Of a stretch of 35,571 nt of DNA, positions 31,906-35,571 are shown piece by piece. Position 1 is the stretch's first letter; each line of letters begins with the position of its first letter. The stretch is from contig JAQXGE010000061.1 in the NCBI GenBank assembly GCA_029006135.1, positions 1 to 35,571 of the forward strand. Direction: 5' to 3'. The DNA comes from Oscillospiraceae bacterium. Lineage in GTDB: Bacteria; Bacillota; Clostridia; Oscillospirales; Ruminococcaceae. The position numbers and the translations under genes are program-made. The notes beneath the pieces were generated by a model. It searched no databases. It was not told the DNA's origin and was given only the letters and a program-made list of their open reading frames with translations.

Positions 31906-31934
31906 TTGCGCCGCGCACGGCATCCGCGTATAAT
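31906..31934 (+). promoter_or_regulatory. Candidate promoter of the large membrane protein gene
   Basis: A perfect TATAAT (31929-31934) has a poor -35 (TTGCGC, 31906-31911) 17 bases upstream. Confidence 0.5.
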
Positions 31935-31972
31935 AAAAGAAACATGATTCCAATTCCGTAAGGAGAAGCAAG

Positions 31973-34294
31973 ATGCAGAAAATCAAAAATCTGTTTACGC
32001 GCCGAAACCTGCCGATGCTGGCGGTTTTGCTGCTCGAACTTGTGCTTTTGGCCGCCCGTTTTGCGGGGGATTTCCGCACAGGGCCGGTCATTGATATTCC
32101 GCCCGAGCGGATTATCCCTTATGCCGAGGAATGCACCAACGATGCGCGCGGCGCCCGAGTGGAGAACTTCACCGGGCTTTTTGCCGTAACCCGCTGGGTG
32201 GACATCCCCCGGGGCAGTTATCAGGTGAGTGTCACCTACGCCAACAACGGCGAGGACGGCGAAGTTCGCTTCCTGGATGAGATTATGCCCACTGCGCGGT
32301 ATGATGCGGCCCGGCTGCCTGCCGAGCGCACCCGCACTGTGTTCAGCCTCTGGCTGCCGCATGGATGTGAGGCGGCACAGCTTCAGTTCTATGCGGACTG
32401 CGGCGAGCAGCGGGTCATCTTTATCACAGGCGCGCAGTTGGTGCCCACCCATTCCTGGGCTTATGTGCGGCTGCTAACGGGACTGCTGTTCTTTGCTGTG
32501 CTGGATCTCTTTGTGCTCTTTGCCACCCACCGTCTGCCGCTGCCGATTCGGAGCGTCAAGGCACGGTACAGCTGTGTGGCCATCGCGTGCATCGTGATTT
32601 TTGCCTGTATGCCGCTTGGGCTGGGGTACCTGACCTACGGGCACGATCTGTCCATTCATCTCTCCCGCATTGAGGGGCTGAAGGCGGGACTGCTCTCCGG
32701 GCAGTTCCCCGTGCGGATGGACCCTGCGCTCATCAATGATAAAGGCTATCCGTTCAGCCTGATGTACTCGGACCTGTTCCTCTATCCGGCGGCCTTCCTG
32801 CGGATCCTGGGATTCAGCCTGGACAGCTGCTATAAGTTCTATGTGGTGTGCATCACACTGGCAACGGCGCTGATTACCCGCTGGGTGCTGCGGCGGATGC
32901 TTGGCAGCGAGCAGGCGGCGCTGCTGGGTTCGGCGCTCTATACGCTGAGTTTCTACCGTCTGACCAACGTCTATGTGCGGGCCGCCGTGGGCGAGTATAC
33001 GGCCATGGTGTTCCTGCCGCTGGTTGTCTACGGCCTGTGGCGCATCTACACGCAGGAAAAGAAATCCGACCGCCGCGGTGAGCCGTGGTGCTGGATGACG
33101 CTGGCGATCGGATTTACCGGCCTGCTGCAGAGCCATCTGCTTACCACCGAGCTGGCGGGGCTGTTCACACTTCTGTTCTGCCTGATTCGGTTCCGTCAGA
33201 CCTTCACCCGCCCCGTACTGCCAGCGCTGTGCAAGGCCGTGGGTGCGGCGGTGCTGTGGAACCTGTGGTTCCTTGTGCCGCTTGCACAGTACATGGTGAC
33301 GGGCGTCTGCCGCATCAGCGGGAAATACGATGCCTCCAACCTCTATGACACAGCGGTTTACCTTGGGCAGATGTTCACGATGTTTGGCCAGGGCGGCGGC
33401 GTGGCAGAGAGCATCCAAAACGGTATGTGTGAGGAGATGAGCCAGTCTCTCGGCCTTGTTCTGGCACTCGGGGCCGTCTTCCTTGTGCTGGCTCTGCTCG
33501 ACACCGAGGTTCGCCGCTCGGGGCGGGGAATCGCCCGGGTCGGCACGGTGACACTTGGCTTTGGCGCACTGGCGGTGTTCTGTGCAAGCGACCTGTTCCC
33601 CTGGTATGACCTGTTTGCGGCAAAGAACGGTGCGGCACAGGCGCTCTCCAAGCTGCTGGGCAAACTCCAGTTCGCCTGGCGGTTCCTGACCCCTGCCACG
33701 GTGCTGCTGGTGTTTGCCGCCTGCTGCGGTGTGGCGCTTTTCCTGCGCACCCGCCCCGAAATGGCCCGCCGTATGACCGCTGCGCTGCTTGTGCTGACGG
33801 TTATCCCCGCCGGCTACCTGATGTATGATAAATGCTACCGCAGCCAAAAAACGGTCTACCAGAGCTTGGCCGCGGTGGATGATTTGTCCGGCCAGGTGGG
33901 CGGCGGTGAGTACCTGCCGGCGGCGGATCCCACCACCGATGACAGCGCCTGGGGCTGCCTTGACCCGCTCTGCTCGGATGGCACTGAACTGACTGGCTAT
34001 GAGAAAAACGGCCTGCGCGTTACGCTGAGCCTGACAAACCCCACCGCAGAGAACGGCTCGGTCCGTCTGCCGCTGTTCAGCTACCCCGGCTACACGATGG
34101 AGGGCGGCGATTCCGGCGTGACCCTTGACGAGAAGGACGGCTATCTTTATGTCGTGGCGGAACCCGGCTGGCAGGGAACCGTGACGGTGCGCTGGAAGGG
34201 TGAATGGTTCTGGCGCATCTCGGACTGCGTGAGTCTTGCGGCCATTGCGGTGACAATCCTTCTGCGGCGCCGCCGGAAAACGGCTGCGGCCTGA
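31973..34294 (+). CDS. Large multi-pass membrane protein, YfhO/GT-C glycosyltransferase-like
   Basis: A 773-residue protein. After an N-terminal membrane segment comes an extracellular beta-rich domain (about 35-160), then roughly ten to twelve membrane segments. GHDLSIHLSRIEGLKAGL, in the first large loop, gives an Asp and His in the DxxxH style of GT-C transferases; YPFSLMYSDLFLYPAA follows as in YfhO-like proteins. A second soluble domain (about 620-740) precedes a final membrane helix. Such proteins may add sugars from lipid carriers to surface polymers, such as teichoic acids, but the substrate is unknown. The start follows AAGGAGAAGCAAG. No cell-wall genes flank it. Confidence 0.75.
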   Translation: MQKIKNLFTRRNLPMLAVLLLELVLLAARFAGDFRTGPVIDIPPERIIPYAEECTNDARGARVENFTGLFAVTRWVDIPRGSYQVSVTYANNGEDGEVRFLDEIMPTARYDAARLPAERTRTVFSLWLPHGCEAAQLQFYADCGEQRVIFITGAQLVPTHSWAYVRLLTGLLFFAVLDLFVLFATHRLPLPIRSVKARYSCVAIACIVIFACMPLGLGYLTYGHDLSIHLSRIEGLKAGLLSGQFPVRMDPALINDKGYPFSLMYSDLFLYPAAFLRILGFSLDSCYKFYVVCITLATALITRWVLRRMLGSEQAALLGSALYTLSFYRLTNVYVRAAVGEYTAMVFLPLVVYGLWRIYTQEKKSDRRGEPWCWMTLAIGFTGLLQSHLLTTELAGLFTLLFCLIRFRQTFTRPVLPALCKAVGAAVLWNLWFLVPLAQYMVTGVCRISGKYDASNLYDTAVYLGQMFTMFGQGGGVAESIQNGMCEEMSQSLGLVLALGAVFLVLALLDTEVRRSGRGIARVGTVTLGFGALAVFCASDLFPWYDLFAAKNGAAQALSKLLGKLQFAWRFLTPATVLLVFAACCGVALFLRTRPEMARRMTAALLVLTVIPAGYLMYDKCYRSQKTVYQSLAAVDDLSGQVGGGEYLPAADPTTDDSAWGCLDPLCSDGTELTGYEKNGLRVTLSLTNPTAENGSVRLPLFSYPGYTMEGGDSGVTLDEKDGYLYVVAEPGWQGTVTVRWKGEWFWRISDCVSLAAIAVTILLRRRRKTAAA

Positions 34295-34417
34295 AGCAGA
34301 AAGGAACTCACACGCCACCGGGCGTATCAGAAATAACAGGGCGCAGCGGACACGGCTTCACCGCAATTTGCCGGGAATTTGCGGAAGAGGCAGGATGGAA
34401 TTTGTCAAAACTGCCAG

Positions 34418-34446
34418 TTGCAATTTAGCGTTTTGGCCCGTATAAT
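34418..34446 (+). promoter_or_regulatory. Promoter upstream of glnN
   Basis: TTGCAA (34418-34423) and a perfect TATAAT (34441-34446) are 17 bases apart. Transcription would begin near 34453, only about ten bases before a terminator hairpin. Confidence 0.7.
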
Positions 34447-34463
34447 AAACACATAACAGCAAG

Positions 34464-34501
34464 GGCGCTGCGAACACCGGTTCGCAGTGCCTTTTGTTTT
34501 T
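34464..34501 (+). terminator. Intrinsic terminator in the glnN leader (candidate attenuator)
   Basis: GGCGCTGCGAAC (34464-34475) pairs with GTTCGCAGTGCC (34480-34491), with one G-U pair, around ACCG. TTTTGTTTTT follows. It lies between the promoter and the glnN ribosome site, so every transcript from that promoter must pass it. Confidence 0.85.
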
Positions 34502-34535
34502 AAAAATCATCATAGAGGAAAAGGAGACGGTACGA

Positions 34536-35571
34536 ATGGCAGCAACCGTTATGGAACTGTACGGCAGCAAAGTTTTCAACGAGCATGAGATGCGCGAGCG
34601 TCTGCCCAGCTCGACCTACAAGAGCCTCAAGGCGACCATCGAGAAGGGCCAGCCCCTCGATTTGGAGGTTGCGAATGTTGTGGCAAGCGTTATGAAGCGC
34701 TGGGCCATTGAGCAGGGTGCCACCCATTACACGCACTGGTTCCAGCCGCTGACCGGCATCACCAGTGAGAAGCATGACGGCTTTGTCAGCCCTCAGCCGG
34801 ACGGTACCGCCATCATGGAGTTCTCCGGTAAGGAGCTCATCAAGGGCGAGCCGGATGCTTCCTCCTTCCCCTCCGGCGGCCTGCGCGCCACCTGTGAGGC
34901 CCGCGGCTACACGGCCTGGGACCCCACCAGCTATGCGTTCGTGAAGGATGACGTTCTGTGCATCCCCACCGCGTTCTGCTCCTACACCGGCGAGGCACTG
35001 GATAAAAAGACCCCGCTGCTGCGCTCGATGCAGGCAATCTCCGATCAGGCCTGCAAGGTCCTCAAGCTGTTCGGCAAGGAGGTTGACCGCGTGGCCACCA
35101 CCGTTGGCCCCGAGCAGGAATACTTCCTCATCCGCAAGGAGGACTATGACAAGCGCCTTGACCTGGTTCTGACCGGCCGCACGCTGTTCGGCTCTGCGCC
35201 TTCCAAAGGTCAGGAACTCGAGGAGCATTACTTTGGTGTCATCCGTCCGGTTGTTTCGGATTTCATGAAGGAACTGGACGAGGAGCTGTGGAAGCTGGGC
35301 ATCCCCGCCAAGACCAAACACAACGAGGTCGCTCCCGCGCAGCACGAGCTGGCACCCATCTATGATACCACCAACGTTGCCATTGACCACAACCTGCTGA
35401 CGATGGAGATTATGAAGAAAATCGCCACCAAGCACGGTCTGGTCTGCCTGCAGCACGAGAAGCCCTTTGAGGGTATCAACGGCTCGGGCAAGCATAACAA
35501 CTGGTCGCTGGGTACCGAGTCCGAGAACCTGCTCGATCCGGGTGAGACCCCGCTCGACAACCTGCAGTTCA
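34536..35571 (+). CDS. glnN: Glutamine synthetase type III (5' half; runs off the window)
   Basis: Makes glutamine from glutamate, ammonia and ATP. The 345 residues present are the N-terminal half of a protein that is usually about 700 residues long. Type III marks are [28 protein letters not shown] and [18 protein letters not shown], the last with the metal- and glutamate-binding residues. The frame is open to the last base of the window. The start follows AAAAGGAGACGGTACG; an ATG five codons later is a weaker alternative. A promoter and a terminator hairpin stand directly upstream, suggesting control by attenuation. Confidence 0.95.
   Translation, partial: MAATVMELYGSKVFNEHEMRERLPSSTYKSLKATIEKGQPLDLEVANVVASVMKRWAIEQGATHYTHWFQPLTGITSEKHDGFVSPQPDGTAIMEFSGKELIKGEPDASSFPSGGLRATCEARGYTAWDPTSYAFVKDDVLCIPTAFCSYTGEALDKKTPLLRSMQAISDQACKVLKLFGKEVDRVATTVGPEQEYFLIRKEDYDKRLDLVLTGRTLFGSAPSKGQELEEHYFGVIRPVVSDFMKELDEELWKLGIPAKTKHNEVAPAQHELAPIYDTTNVAIDHNLLTMEIMKKIATKHGLVCLQHEKPFEGINGSGKHNNWSLGTESENLLDPGETPLDNLQF

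Overview
The window is a 35.6 kb chromosomal segment of a GC-rich, low-GC-phylum-type (Firmicutes) anaerobe. Sigma-A promoters, strong AGGAGG-type ribosome binding sites, CIRCE-like sites, DUF3048 lipoproteins, a type III glutamine synthetase and the style of the intergenic repeats all suggest an Oscillospiraceae/Ruminococcaceae gut bacterium of the Faecalibacterium/Subdoligranulum/Gemmiger kind. The genus is an inference from gene content and base composition. No rRNA, tRNA or CRISPR array was seen.

Layout. 1-8.0 kb: mnmE, a DUF624 membrane protein, two tandem DUF3048 lipoproteins and an EF-G-like GTPase. 8.2-9.6 kb: three tandem, mutually paralogous genes for 25-26 residue peptides on the minus strand, closed by a strong terminator and divergent from an AraC-family regulator. 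They are too short for ordinary gene callers and are my best candidate for an undescribed system. 9.6-15.7 kb: a FlK-like hotdog thioesterase, a DegV protein, an alpha/beta hydrolase, two near-duplicate Hsp20 genes and a cardiolipin synthase between the Hsp20 genes. Both Hsp20 genes carry the same upstream architecture: three hexamers at 11-bp period plus a one-mismatch CIRCE site.

16.2-23.8 kb: a compact phage-derived module with intact frames. It has a sigma-r4-like regulator, a short terminase small subunit, terminase large subunit, portal, N4-gp56-type capsid, connectors, a probable tail tube protein, M23 endolysin, a membrane/coiled-coil protein and a holin. It has no tape measure, baseplate, integrase or repressor. 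It starts at a consensus sigma-A promoter with a palindrome in its spacer. 23.9-29.7 kb: an aspartate/glutamate racemase, metG, an EamA transporter, tatD, a small conserved protein and a TraX-family membrane protein. 30.2-35.6 kb: putP (minus), a large YfhO/GT-C-like membrane protein and the 5' half of glnN, which has an intrinsic terminator between its promoter and its start codon.

A dispersed ~320 bp element occurs three times (1.5, 9.7 and 29.9 kb), plus a fragment at the left edge. Each full copy lies between two convergent genes. It is a string of hairpins, and one of them shows compensatory base changes between copies, which points to a structured RNA or a mobile hairpin element rather than a degraded gene.
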